This document shows, in pieces, positions 45,033 through 53,364 of a stretch of DNA of 64,000 bases (the first letter of the stretch is position 1; the number at the start of each line of letters is the position of its first letter). The notes under the pieces were generated by a model. It saw nothing but the letters and a program-made list of their open reading frames with translations. It had not been told where the DNA came from and did no database searches. Origin of the DNA: Burkholderiales bacterium (GTDB lineage: Bacteria; Pseudomonadota; Gammaproteobacteria; Burkholderiales; Nitrosomonadaceae); the NCBI GenBank assembly GCA_024235755.1, contig JACKLV010000014.1:1-64000 (forward strand), written 5' to 3'. Position numbers and translations under genes: made by a program.

Positions 45033-46391
45033 ATTAAACTCAACAATATCTGTACTGCACTGAACAGTCGTTTTTTTTATCTGTGCTGTATGTTGTGTTA
45101 TCTGTCTCCCGCATCGGGAGCAGGTATTGCAATAATGGAAAACAGCGTTAAGGAGCTGGGCCAGGCTTTTTCCGGTGCCCCGACCAACATTGAAGACGGT
45201 AGCATGGTTTTTTTTAATCCAGGCGCCATGAATCATGTTCGAGGCGGTTTATTTTCGTTTGCTGGCTACGTAGCTATTCCTTCCGCTCGTTTTAACAATG
45301 CAGCATCACAATTAAGTCCACAAATTGGCGGTTCCTCTTTGCTTGGAAACGATGGCGGAGACTCGCCACGCACAGTTTTGATACCCAATTTTTATTGGGT
45401 ACAAAACTTGTCCGAGCGGTTTGCCGTTGGACTGGGCATCAATTTTCCTTTTGGCATGGAAAGCAGTTATCGTCCTGACTGGAAAGGTCGATATCAGGCA
45501 ATTGATTCGGAGCTTATCACAGTTAATTTCAACCCGTCGGCTTCCATGAAAATCACGGAGAAACTGTCTGTAGGCGCGGGTCTCAATATACAATATCTTG
45601 AATCCAAGTTGACCAATGCCATAGATTTCGGGACAGCTTGCCTGCGCGTACTTAACCCGACTACCTGCGCCAGTCAAGGACTCCTCCCGCAAATGGCCGA
45701 CGGACATGTGTCGCTCAAAGGCGACAGCATAGGTTTCGGCTATAATATTGGAATCTTTTACACACCAACACAAAATACCCGCTTGGGTGTGAGTTACCGC
45801 TCAAAAGTACATCATAACGTAAGTGGTAAAGCGGATTTTACCGTACCTGAAAATGCAAGATTATTAACACAAAGTCATATTTTTGTTGATACACCTGCAA
45901 AAACGCCGGTCACACTGCCTGACAATGTGCTTTTCGGCTTCTTTCATCAACTCAATGCTGCTTGGACGTTCAGTGCGGACGCCATGTGGACACGTTGGAG
46001 CCACATCCAGGAACTCAGGACGGACTTTTCATCGGTCCAGTCGGATGATGTCCAGATGTTGAAGTGGAAAGATACATGGCGGGTTGCATTTGGTCTGAGC
46101 TATTCTCCAATAATCAATAAATTAACCGTACGTACCGGCTTTGCCTATGATGAATCACCCGTCCCCGGTTCGCTGAATCGCTCACCCAGAATCCCTGACA
46201 ATGACCGCTATTGGCTGACTGCAGGTGCAACCTATGCGGTTTTCAAAAATATTAATGTACATGTCGCGTATGCGCATTTGTTTATCAACGACGCCTTCAT
46301 TAACAGAACCGGCACGACCGGCGATCAATTGATCGGCAAATTTACAGAACATATCAATCTTGTTGGAATGCAACTGGATTGGCGGTTTTAA
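45033..46391 (+). CDS. OmpP1/FadL family outer-membrane transporter, possibly starting with ATT
   Basis: 452 residues if translation begins at ATT 45033. The first ATG in frame (45090) would leave only MLCYLSPASG before the mature AGIAIMENSVKELGQAFSG, too short for export. Upstream, GGAG sits six bases before ATT-AAA-CTC, giving a normal signal peptide (MKLNNICTALN...). The mature start matches the FadL hatch region, and the protein ends VGMQLDWRF, an outer-membrane signature. FadL-type channels admit long-chain fatty acids or other hydrophobic molecules. The beta-oxidation genes at 5-7.5 kb could use its substrate. Confidence 0.85.
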   Translation: MKLNNICTALNSRFFYLCCMLCYLSPASGAGIAIMENSVKELGQAFSGAPTNIEDGSMVFFNPGAMNHVRGGLFSFAGYVAIPSARFNNAASQLSPQIGGSSLLGNDGGDSPRTVLIPNFYWVQNLSERFAVGLGINFPFGMESSYRPDWKGRYQAIDSELITVNFNPSASMKITEKLSVGAGLNIQYLESKLTNAIDFGTACLRVLNPTTCASQGLLPQMADGHVSLKGDSIGFGYNIGIFYTPTQNTRLGVSYRSKVHHNVSGKADFTVPENARLLTQSHIFVDTPAKTPVTLPDNVLFGFFHQLNAAWTFSADAMWTRWSHIQELRTDFSSVQSDDVQMLKWKDTWRVAFGLSYSPIINKLTVRTGFAYDESPVPGSLNRSPRIPDNDRYWLTAGATYAVFKNINVHVAYAHLFINDAFINRTGTTGDQLIGKFTEHINLVGMQLDWRF

Positions 46392-46454
46392 GCACGACAT
46401 TGCGCAATTGCTTCAAATACCAGACTGCATATGGTTTCTGGCCATACTAATCCG

Positions 46455-48020
46455 TCATACACGGATGCTGCGCAACAATTTTATCAAGCCGACACAACCA
46501 ACCAGCAACAACAAGCTCTGCAACAGCCCCGCCGAAACCGAAGCGGCCTGAAGTGCCTGAAGACCGCCAGCCAATAACAGAACCGCGGCCGCCGCACCTT
46601 CTGAAATACCCCAGAATACGCGGTTGGCAACCGGCGGGTTTGGATTACCACCGGATGTAACCATATCATCTACGAACGATCCCGAGTCTGATGATGTAAT
46701 AAAAAAAATCACCGCCAGCAGCAATCCGCCCCATTGCATTACAGTCGTCCAGGGCAGATGTTCGAGTAACACATGTAATGACACAGCTGCATTATCTATG
46801 ACGGGACCCGCCATACTACCGGTTGCTTTTTCCAAATAAAGTCCCGTGCTGCCAAACACGGAAAACCAGATAAAATTAATCAGTGTCGGAATCAGCAATA
46901 CAAAACCGACAAATTCACGAATAGTCCGCCCTCTGGAAATACGCGCAATAAAAATGCCGACAAAAGGACTCCAGGAAAACCACCAGCCCCAGTAAAAAAG
47001 AGTCCATTGTGTCTGCCAGTCGGTTTCAGCGCGTAAATCCAGCCAGACACTGGTTGGAATGAAATACTGGACATAATCAATAACCGTTGTAAAAAAAGCG
47101 GTTATCTGATACGTGGTTGGCCCTGCCAGAAAGACAAAGATTAGAAAAAAGCCCATAATGAGGCAATTTAGGACACTTAAATAACGAATCCCTCTGGCTA
47201 CACCGCTCACTGTCGAGATTGTTGCAATTGCAGTAATCAAAGTGATGATCCAAACCTGAATTGTCACCGAATAATCGATATCAACGACACGACTCAATCC
47301 TGCATTGATTTGCATTGCACCCAAGCCGAGTGATGTCGCTACACCCAGCAAGGTCCCGATCGTACAAAAAGCATCCGTAGTATGCCCAAGCCAGCCATGA
47401 ATTCTTGCACCAAACAACGGGTAAAGCAGCGACCTAGGTGCCAACGGCAAACCAAACCGGAAGTGAAGCAAAGCAATACAAAGACCGAAAATCACATAAA
47501 TTGCCCATGGATGCAGTCCCCAATGAAAAAAGCTGAATCGCATGGCTTCTGCTTGCGCCTCCGCAGTTTCGGGTTCAGCAGTGGGCGGATCATAGTAATG
47601 ATACAACGGCTCCGCAACCCCCCAAAACACCAACCCCATACCCATTCCTGCTGCAAAAAGCATTGCCAGCCATGCCAGAAAGCCAAACTGAGGTTTTTCA
47701 TCTGGTGCACCTAACTTCAGTTCTCCATAGCGGCTGAATAATAACCAGAATGCGCAAATAACCATCACGATAGTGGCTGCAATATAATAACCACCAAATA
47801 GACTGGTAATATGATGCAACAAGGCATCAAATAATCGGCCAGCTATTTCACTCCAAATGCCGGCGAATGCGATCAGGGCAATATTAATAGTAGCGGCAGT
47901 AAAAAAAACAGGCGGTGAAATTCCGTCACGCCATTCACGTAACAATTGTGTACAATAAGCAATTAATTGACGCATAAATAAAAGAATGTTCTGAATGGGT
48001 TTCTGTATCCATTCTAACAA
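46455..48020 (-). CDS. BCCT family betaine/choline/carnitine transporter
   Basis: 521 residues with twelve predicted membrane segments. The family signature is WWFSWSPFVGIFIARISRGR at about 340-360, with GMGMGLVFWGVAEPLYHY earlier and FFITSSDSGSF later. These carriers bring in betaine or choline driven by sodium or protons, often for osmotic protection. No synthesis or regulatory genes adjoin it. It ends 64 bases from the FadL gene, which converges on it. Confidence 0.93.
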   Translation of the reverse strand: MLEWIQKPIQNILLFMRQLIAYCTQLLREWRDGISPPVFFTAATINIALIAFAGIWSEIAGRLFDALLHHITSLFGGYYIAATIVMVICAFWLLFSRYGELKLGAPDEKPQFGFLAWLAMLFAAGMGMGLVFWGVAEPLYHYYDPPTAEPETAEAQAEAMRFSFFHWGLHPWAIYVIFGLCIALLHFRFGLPLAPRSLLYPLFGARIHGWLGHTTDAFCTIGTLLGVATSLGLGAMQINAGLSRVVDIDYSVTIQVWIITLITAIATISTVSGVARGIRYLSVLNCLIMGFFLIFVFLAGPTTYQITAFFTTVIDYVQYFIPTSVWLDLRAETDWQTQWTLFYWGWWFSWSPFVGIFIARISRGRTIREFVGFVLLIPTLINFIWFSVFGSTGLYLEKATGSMAGPVIDNAAVSLHVLLEHLPWTTVMQWGGLLLAVIFFITSSDSGSFVDDMVTSGGNPNPPVANRVFWGISEGAAAAVLLLAGGLQALQAASVSAGLLQSLLLLVGCVGLIKLLRSIRV

Positions 48021-48070
48021 ACCCTACAAATCGACGCGAAAATCACGTTCAATAAAATCAAGATTCAATC

Positions 48071-48886
48071 ATGACACAACGCATAGCACTGGTAACCGGC
48101 GCGTCTAGCGGTATCGGCAAAGCGACTGCTGAACTCCTGGCAAAAAATAATTTTTATGTCTACGCCATGGCACGCCGCAAGGAAAGACTTGAAGCTATGC
48201 GTTCGGATACTATAGAGCCGATTCAACTGGATGTAACGGATGCCAAAGCTATAGAAGAAACTGTCGATCATGTCATGGCAGCCAAAGGGCGTATTGATTT
48301 ACTGGTTAATAACGCAGGTTATGGGCAATTAGGGGCAATCGAATGCGTTTCTATGGAAGCCGCTCACGCACAGTTTGAAGTCAACGTTTTTGGCTACGCA
48401 CGCTTTATGCATGCAGTGTTACCACACATGCGCTCGCAACAATCCGGCTGTATTATCAATATCGCATCGATACTGGGAAAAATATCACTTCCGGGTTTTG
48501 GTTGGTACGCTGCTTCAAAACATGCAGTTGAAGCACTGTCAGAAACCTTGCGCAGTGAAGTGATGAAATTCGGAATCAAGGTTATTGTCATTGCGCCGGG
48601 TTTAATTAAAACAGAGTTTGCGGAAAAAGAATTTCAATTACTCAAAACAGTCAAACACCCGCCAGCCTACCGGAAACTGCTCGATGCCCTTCCCCGTCTT
48701 CTTGCTGGCGAACCTAAAGCACCTGGACCGGAAATCATTGCACAGGCTGTCCTTAAAGCTGCCACTACTGCTTTCCCACCTATGCGTCATGCGCTGCCTG
48801 GCGATTCTAAAACAGCAGTGATATCACACCGGTTGCTGGGCAGTCGGCTCTTTAACTGGGCCGTTCGGCTTAAAATGAAGATTTGA
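48071..48886 (+). CDS. Short-chain dehydrogenase/reductase family oxidoreductase
   Basis: 271 residues, classical SDR. NAD(P)-binding TGASSGIGKATAELL at the N-terminus, the LLVNNAGYG strand, and the active site Ser in NIASILGK with YAASK (Tyr and Lys present). Arg residues after the first loop (MARRKERL) favour NADP. The substrate is unknown. It is divergent from the BCCT gene with only 50 bases between them. Confidence 0.9.
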   Translation: MTQRIALVTGASSGIGKATAELLAKNNFYVYAMARRKERLEAMRSDTIEPIQLDVTDAKAIEETVDHVMAAKGRIDLLVNNAGYGQLGAIECVSMEAAHAQFEVNVFGYARFMHAVLPHMRSQQSGCIINIASILGKISLPGFGWYAASKHAVEALSETLRSEVMKFGIKVIVIAPGLIKTEFAEKEFQLLKTVKHPPAYRKLLDALPRLLAGEPKAPGPEIIAQAVLKAATTAFPPMRHALPGDSKTAVISHRLLGSRLFNWAVRLKMKI

Positions 48887-49007
48887 GTACTTGTTGTGTC
48901 TGAAGTGACATCAACAGTCTGTTGATACTCATCGAGAAGACAAATCAGGAAAAGTATATCATCAAACCCATATCAAGGAAATTCCAGAAAATATTAAAGG
49001 TGACCTT

Positions 49008-49229
49008 ATGAGCAATGATATTCATAACGTAACAGAAAGTGTGATAGAACGATTTAAACAGGAACTTACACCAGAGGCATTAAACTGCCTTTCCGCTTCC
49101 GATTTCGACAAGCTAGGCATGCTGATTAAAAATACGATTGCGAAGGATCGTGAAGATACCGCCGCACAACTTGAATCTTTGGCAAGACAATTAAAAGCGG
49201 ATATTGAATATTTCGATATCAGCCTGTAA
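49008..49229 (+). CDS. Small protein of unknown function
   Basis: 73 residues, acidic and helical (TESVIERFKQELTPEALN; DTAAQLESLARQLKAD). AAAGGTGACCTT before the ATG is a strong ribosome-binding site and supports translation. No family is recognised. It overlaps by 11 bases the 3' end of the oppositely directed acyl-CoA synthetase remnant. An inverted repeat ATCAACA-GTC-TGTTGAT lies at 48911-48927 in its leader. Confidence 0.6.
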   Translation: MSNDIHNVTESVIERFKQELTPEALNCLSASDFDKLGMLIKNTIAKDREDTAAQLESLARQLKADIEYFDISL

Positions 49230-49446
49230 GTTTTGGATTCCTGTCAGAAGTGTCTTTCATTGCTTCAATTGCCATTTCCCGCATTCTAAATTTCTGTAAT
49301 TTACCGGTTACAGTCATAGGAAATGTTTTGACGAAGCGAATATATTTTGGAATTTTAAAATACGCGATGTTGTTTTTGCAAAAATCCCGGACTTCCTCCT
49401 CTGTCAGCATTTCACCTACATGCAGCTGAATCCAGGCCATGATTTC
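49219..49446 (-). pseudogene. 3' remnant of an AMP-binding acyl-CoA synthetase
   Basis: About 75 codons encode only the last part of an acyl-CoA synthetase. EIMAWIQLHVGE, then EEEVRDFCKNNIAYFKIPKY and FPMTVTGKLQKFRMREMAIE match the C-terminal subdomain with the catalytic-lysine loop (TGKLQKF). A TAA stands immediately upstream of the conserved EIMAWI, and no adenylation domain is found before it. The rest has been lost by deletion or rearrangement. The remnant may be silent, as no promoter or ribosome-binding site is evident. Confidence 0.8.
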
Positions 49447-49589
49447 TTATTCTTATTTTGGGCAAAAAACAAATATTAAAAGCTACACTCTCGTGTCTTG
49501 CTTGTGCCACATCAGGCCCAACAGAAATAATTCGCTAATTTAACCCTTGAGTTTACGGCAAGAGTCCAGTGAGGCGGTATTTATATAAG

Positions 49590-49910
49590 TTACTGATCGC
49601 TTTCACTTACATTATCTTTTAACAGCACTGGAAAATGATAATAGGCTGCGTTGAGATAACCGGTAACATCGGCTATATCTTTACTGTACCAGTCGAGACT
49701 GAGATTACTTTGCCAGCGATTGACCTGTTCCATCAATGTGTGCCAATCAGTAGCCAGATTGTTTTTACGCCAATGTACTTCGGTATCATGACATGAACTG
49801 CAATGAATCTCATACAGCAGCTTACCACGTTCTTCATCATATCCGGGTTGAGCGCAGATTTGTGTCGGCAGCATCAAAGACAAACTGATCAAAGCAAGCA
49901 CTTTATTCAT
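49590..49910 (-). CDS. Small monoheme cytochrome c
   Basis: 106 residues from ATG 49910, chosen because the signal peptide MNKVLALISLSLMLPTQICA starts there. One heme site, CSSCH, follows ERGKLLYEIH. Downstream WRKNNLATDWHTLMEQVNRW and DIADVTGYLNAAYYHF resemble small periplasmic cytochromes of betaproteobacteria. It would carry single electrons in the periplasm. No redox partner gene is adjacent, though the hao cluster is 2 kb away. Confidence 0.82.
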   Translation of the reverse strand: MNKVLALISLSLMLPTQICAQPGYDEERGKLLYEIHCSSCHDTEVHWRKNNLATDWHTLMEQVNRWQSNLSLDWYSKDIADVTGYLNAAYYHFPVLLKDNVSESDQ

Positions 49911-50067
49911 TGAAACGATAAACCATCCTTTAATGTACAAAATTGTGACTCTAAAGCCAGACTTCAACTTTTAATAAAAACAAAAAATAAATTCAGTAAC
50001 TCTATAAAGTAAAATTTTTAAATATTTCCTCTAAATTCTTTTCAGCTTGAAAATCCTGAAATTCACT

Positions 50068-51540
50068 TCATTTATTTACAGGTGGCACAAACAATACAGG
50101 AACCGGTCCAGTTAAATATTTTCTTTTTTTATTTTTGATAGACACCTGAGTTTCATCAGAATCCTTATCTAGTTTTGTTTTTGAAGCATTAGAAATATAT
50201 GGTTGCGTAAATAATGGATCATTAACAGATACTTTGGATACATTATCACGCGAAACACGCTCACCATTAAAGTAGATAACTTCAACACGATCATCTACCG
50301 TACTGCGTATACTGTTTTTTTCGGTAAAATTATGTTTTATATTTTTATCATTCTTACTGTTTTTTTCAGATTTTTCTTTAGGCTTATTTTTAGCTACAGG
50401 CTTTTCAAATTTTGCAATTTTCTCAATTTTTATTTTCGTTTGCAGTAATTTCTCAATACCAATAAGCAATTTTTTTTCTTCAGGACTTACAAGCGAAATT
50501 GCATAGCCTTTAGCGCCGGCTCGGCCAGTCCGTCCAATTCTGTGAATATAATCTTCCGGATTATTGGGCAATTCAAAATTAATCACACAGGATAATTCTT
50601 CAATATCCAATCCTCTTGCGGCAACATCCGTTGCTACCAGAATCTGTATGACACCTTGTTTAAATTCATTAAAAGCCTGATTTCGTTGCTGTTGATTTTT
50701 GTTGCCATGAATAACCGCAACAGAAACACCTTGTTTGTCCAGAAATTTCTTTAAGCGATCAGCCCCCGTTTTTGTCCGGCTAAAAATCAAAGCTTGATTG
50801 AGATTCTTTTCTCGCAATAAGTGAATCAGCAATTCAGGTTTGGCAGTAGGCTCTGTCGTATAAACAACATGCGTAATTGAATCATTGACTGAATTCCGCT
50901 TTGCTACTTCAATCAAAACTGGCTTATTCAGAATCTGATTTGCAAGTTTTTTTATTTCATCAGAGAAGGTCGCCGAAAACATAAGGTTTTGACGGTTTTT
51001 CGGCAAAAAATTCACTATCTTTTTAATATCAGGCATGAAACCCATATCTAACATGCGATCAGCTTCATCCAAAATCAAAATTTCAACTTTTGAAAGCGCC
51101 AAATTTTTCTGCTGGATATGGTCCAATAATCGACCCGGTGTCGCCACGAGTATTTCAATGCCACTCCGTATAGCATTGACCTGAGAATCAATATTTACTC
51201 CACCGTAAACAAGTGTTGATCTCAGCGCTGTATACTTACTATAGTTTTGAATACTTTCAAAAACCTGTATCGCTAATTCTCGGGTAGGTACCAGAATCAA
51301 TGCCCTTAATGGATGCTTTGCTGGAGACATACTCGTATTTGCATATACTTCAAGACGGCGCAACATTGGTAACGTAAAACCTGCTGTCTTACCCGTTCCG
51401 GTTTGTGCACCGCCCATCACATCTTTACCTTCCAAAATAGCCGGTATCGCCTTTTCCTGAATAGGCGTTGGATGTTGATATCCTTCTTCGGTAACAGCGC
51501 GCAAAATATTGGCTGACAAACCAAGCTGCTCAAATAACAT
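50068..51540 (-). CDS. DEAD-box ATP-dependent RNA helicase (RhlE-like)
   Basis: 490 residues. Helicase motifs are complete: Q motif GYQHPTPIQEKAIP, AQTGTGKTAGF, PTRELAIQV, ILDEADRMLDMGF, SATFS, ATDVAARGLDIEEL and HRIGRTGRAG. The C-terminal 110 residues are lysine-rich and unstructured (KNKPKEKSEKNSKNDK), typical for RNA contact in RhlE. It likely helps ribosome assembly or RNA decay, often in the cold. A 218-base AT-rich leader region lies upstream. Confidence 0.93.
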   Translation of the reverse strand: MLFEQLGLSANILRAVTEEGYQHPTPIQEKAIPAILEGKDVMGGAQTGTGKTAGFTLPMLRRLEVYANTSMSPAKHPLRALILVPTRELAIQVFESIQNYSKYTALRSTLVYGGVNIDSQVNAIRSGIEILVATPGRLLDHIQQKNLALSKVEILILDEADRMLDMGFMPDIKKIVNFLPKNRQNLMFSATFSDEIKKLANQILNKPVLIEVAKRNSVNDSITHVVYTTEPTAKPELLIHLLREKNLNQALIFSRTKTGADRLKKFLDKQGVSVAVIHGNKNQQQRNQAFNEFKQGVIQILVATDVAARGLDIEELSCVINFELPNNPEDYIHRIGRTGRAGAKGYAISLVSPEEKKLLIGIEKLLQTKIKIEKIAKFEKPVAKNKPKEKSEKNSKNDKNIKHNFTEKNSIRSTVDDRVEVIYFNGERVSRDNVSKVSVNDPLFTQPYISNASKTKLDKDSDETQVSIKNKKRKYLTGPVPVLFVPPVNK

Positions 51541-51877
51541 TCATTAAACTCCTTTTTTACTGCCTTTATCTTGTTTTCTTATATTGAGTCAATATAAGCG
51601 TTGTTTCTTGTGATAGAAAATAAATCGTATTGATACAATGAATTAACCTGGATCAATTGGAAAATTAGATAATCGCTTTTTCATATAGTTGAACATGACA
51701 GCGAATTCACATTACATTATTGTAACTATCTGAATTATTTTCTATTACCTTCTATATCAAAAAAATAACCCACATAGCAAATGCTATGTGGGTTGTTATA
51801 GATTAATTACACGACTGATTGCCAATACGATCAAGATCTAAACAATCAGGTTAACTGCTTTTAAAGCTTTATAACGA
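51541..51877. other. Gap between helicase gene and cycB
   Basis: 337 bases. The right part holds the intrinsic terminator of the hao-cyc operon at 51759-51794. The left 218 bases are AT-rich and should contain the helicase promoter; no convincing -35/-10 pair was found. No gene is present. Confidence 0.5.
51759..51794 (-). terminator. Intrinsic terminator of the hao-cyc operon
   Basis: On the minus strand AACCCACATAGCA pairs perfectly with TGCTATGTGGGTT (13 bp, two-base gap, in practice a CAAATG-size loop). It is followed by TTATTTTTTT, a run of seven T. It lies about 85 bases past the cycB stop. This is a textbook Rho-independent terminator and marks the end of the cluster. Confidence 0.9.
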
Positions 51878-52501
51878 CTAATAATCATCGTCATCATCGT
51901 CATCGTCGTCTTCGTCCCAGTCATCCCAGTCATCCGCCTTCAGAACCAGCTTGCCCTGCGCCTTACTGGCATCCAAATCCGTCATCGGCGCTTCTTCATG
52001 CACCAGATTCTGATGACAGTCTATACACGTCGCCCCATGCGTCTCCATACGCTTGTGCGCCGCCTGTGCATCATCTCCCGGTGGATCAGGATTCCTATGA
52101 CAATCTCGACACGTCACACTGTCCCATTTCTTCAGATTCATCCGCGCATCATGCGCCATGATCAACCGCCGCTCGTTAAACTTCTCCAACGTCGAGTAAT
52201 CATTCACCAACTCCAACCACAATTCCCGCGCTCCATCCACTACATGCGTATATACCGCTAAATGGAAGTTCTTGAATCCCTGCGGTATATGACAATCCTT
52301 ACAGCCAGGATTCGCACCCAACGCCCCATAGTGCGTCGATTCCCTCAGTTCCTCTTGCGGATAGGTCATCGAATGACAACTGGTACAGAATTCATCCGTC
52401 GATAACGCCGCCTCTCCTCCAAATACTACGCCTACCAGGACTATACCCAGTAACGCACCCGTCAGCAGCGTTCCTATCGCGCCTTTTTGTAATGCAGTCA
52501 T
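51878..52501 (-). CDS. cycB: Tetraheme cytochrome cM552, NapC/NirT family
   Basis: 207 residues. One N-terminal membrane anchor (GAIGTLLTGALLGIVLVGVV) and four CXXCH sites at Cys39, 67, 131 and 159. NapC/NirT-type proteins exchange electrons with quinone; in nitrifiers cM552 is thought to reduce ubiquinone with electrons from c554. The C-terminus is a striking acidic tail, DDWDDWDE followed by nine Asp and a final Tyr. Start ATG at 52501, 12 bases after the cycA stop. The gene has also been called cycX. Confidence 0.93.
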   Translation of the reverse strand: MTALQKGAIGTLLTGALLGIVLVGVVFGGEAALSTDEFCTSCHSMTYPQEELRESTHYGALGANPGCKDCHIPQGFKNFHLAVYTHVVDGARELWLELVNDYSTLEKFNERRLIMAHDARMNLKKWDSVTCRDCHRNPDPPGDDAQAAHKRMETHGATCIDCHQNLVHEEAPMTDLDASKAQGKLVLKADDWDDWDEDDDDDDDDDY

Positions 52502-52513
52502 TCAGGTCTCCCG

Positions 52514-53242
52514 TTAATCGTCATCATCATCGTCATCGTCGTCATCGTCGCCTTTCTCGCCTTCCTCTGCGTTGGCTTGGAATTCGTCGTGATATTTGAA
52601 TTTCGGCTCGCCTACAAAAGCACCATCCAGCTTATAATGCGCATGCATCGCGCTGTCGTCTTTCACCATCTTGTCAAAATCAAACCGGTATTTCTCATCA
52701 ACTTCCGGAGTGAACGGAACGTACGGCTCTTTGACTCCCTTCCAGCCCGATCCTTCATAGTTCAAGTGGCAGGCCGCGCACGCTTCTTCAAAATGAAAGT
52801 CCTGGCCTCTGTCCGCTAACCGTTTACGCGGGGTGGTCTTGCCTGACTTCTCAAATGCCTGCCCGCCTTTACGATGATCGCCACGGTATTTCTTGCCCGC
52901 TCCATGACAGGATTCGCAACCTACCGCCGCCAACATTTTTCTCGGCCGCTCTACAGTGTAGCCCCCTCTTTGCTCCCAGCCATCCACGTGACAGCCTACG
53001 CAGTCCTTGTCCTGCGTGTAATCCTTGTCAGGATCCAAACCTGCTTTTTCTTTCGCTTCCTTGCGCTCGCCAGCTTTAAGCGATTCCATCGCCTTCGCAT
53101 GCGCCGTCTCGCCCCATGACTTAGCTTGCGATTTGTGGCATGAACTGCATTTCTTACGGCCTTCAAAGTCCGCCAACGCGGTGCCCGAGAAAAATGCAAA
53201 CATCGCAACGAGCGCCAGTATGTAGGTTATTGGGTGTTTCAT
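52514..53242 (-). CDS. cycA: Cytochrome c554
   Basis: 242 residues. The signal peptide ends at ALA (residue 24). Four heme sites are at Cys32, 81, 109 and 155 (CSSCH, CVGCH, CESCH, CAACH). This periplasmic cytochrome takes electrons in pairs from hydroxylamine oxidoreductase and passes them to cM552. It ends in eleven consecutive Asp after GEKG, coded by a mix of GAT and GAC. GAGGAGGAAGG just before the ATG is a very strong ribosome-binding site, fitting high expression. It is probably driven both from the hao promoter and from its own. Confidence 0.95.
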   Translation of the reverse strand: MKHPITYILALVAMFAFFSGTALADFEGRKKCSSCHKSQAKSWGETAHAKAMESLKAGERKEAKEKAGLDPDKDYTQDKDCVGCHVDGWEQRGGYTVERPRKMLAAVGCESCHGAGKKYRGDHRKGGQAFEKSGKTTPRKRLADRGQDFHFEEACAACHLNYEGSGWKGVKEPYVPFTPEVDEKYRFDFDKMVKDDSAMHAHYKLDGAFVGEPKFKYHDEFQANAEEGEKGDDDDDDDDDDD

Positions 53243-53281
53243 CCTTCCTCCTCGTACTTTTTTTATTTCATGTGTATAAGC

Positions 53282-53314
53282 CGCGTATTGTACGCGATCA
53301 CCCGTTTGTGTAAA
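53282..53314 (-). promoter_or_regulatory. Predicted sigma-70 promoter for cycAB with embedded palindrome
   Basis: On the minus strand TTTACA (53314-53309), a 16-base spacer, then TACAAT (53292-53287): five of six matches at each element. The -10 lies inside a palindrome CGCGTA-TTG-TACGCG (53282-53296), which might bind a repressor or form a hairpin. It is 40-70 bases upstream of the cycA ATG, within the haoB-cycA gap. Confidence 0.55.
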
Positions 53315-53364
53315 TGGTTATATGCGCGGTTCTCGCTTTTTTATTGTCGTCTGTTTGTTTTGCG

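Noticed and set aside
48911..48927. ATCAACA-GTC-TGTTGAT as a terminator of the SDR gene
   Set aside because: Seven-pair stem with no T-run; kept only as a minor inverted repeat in the leader of the next gene.
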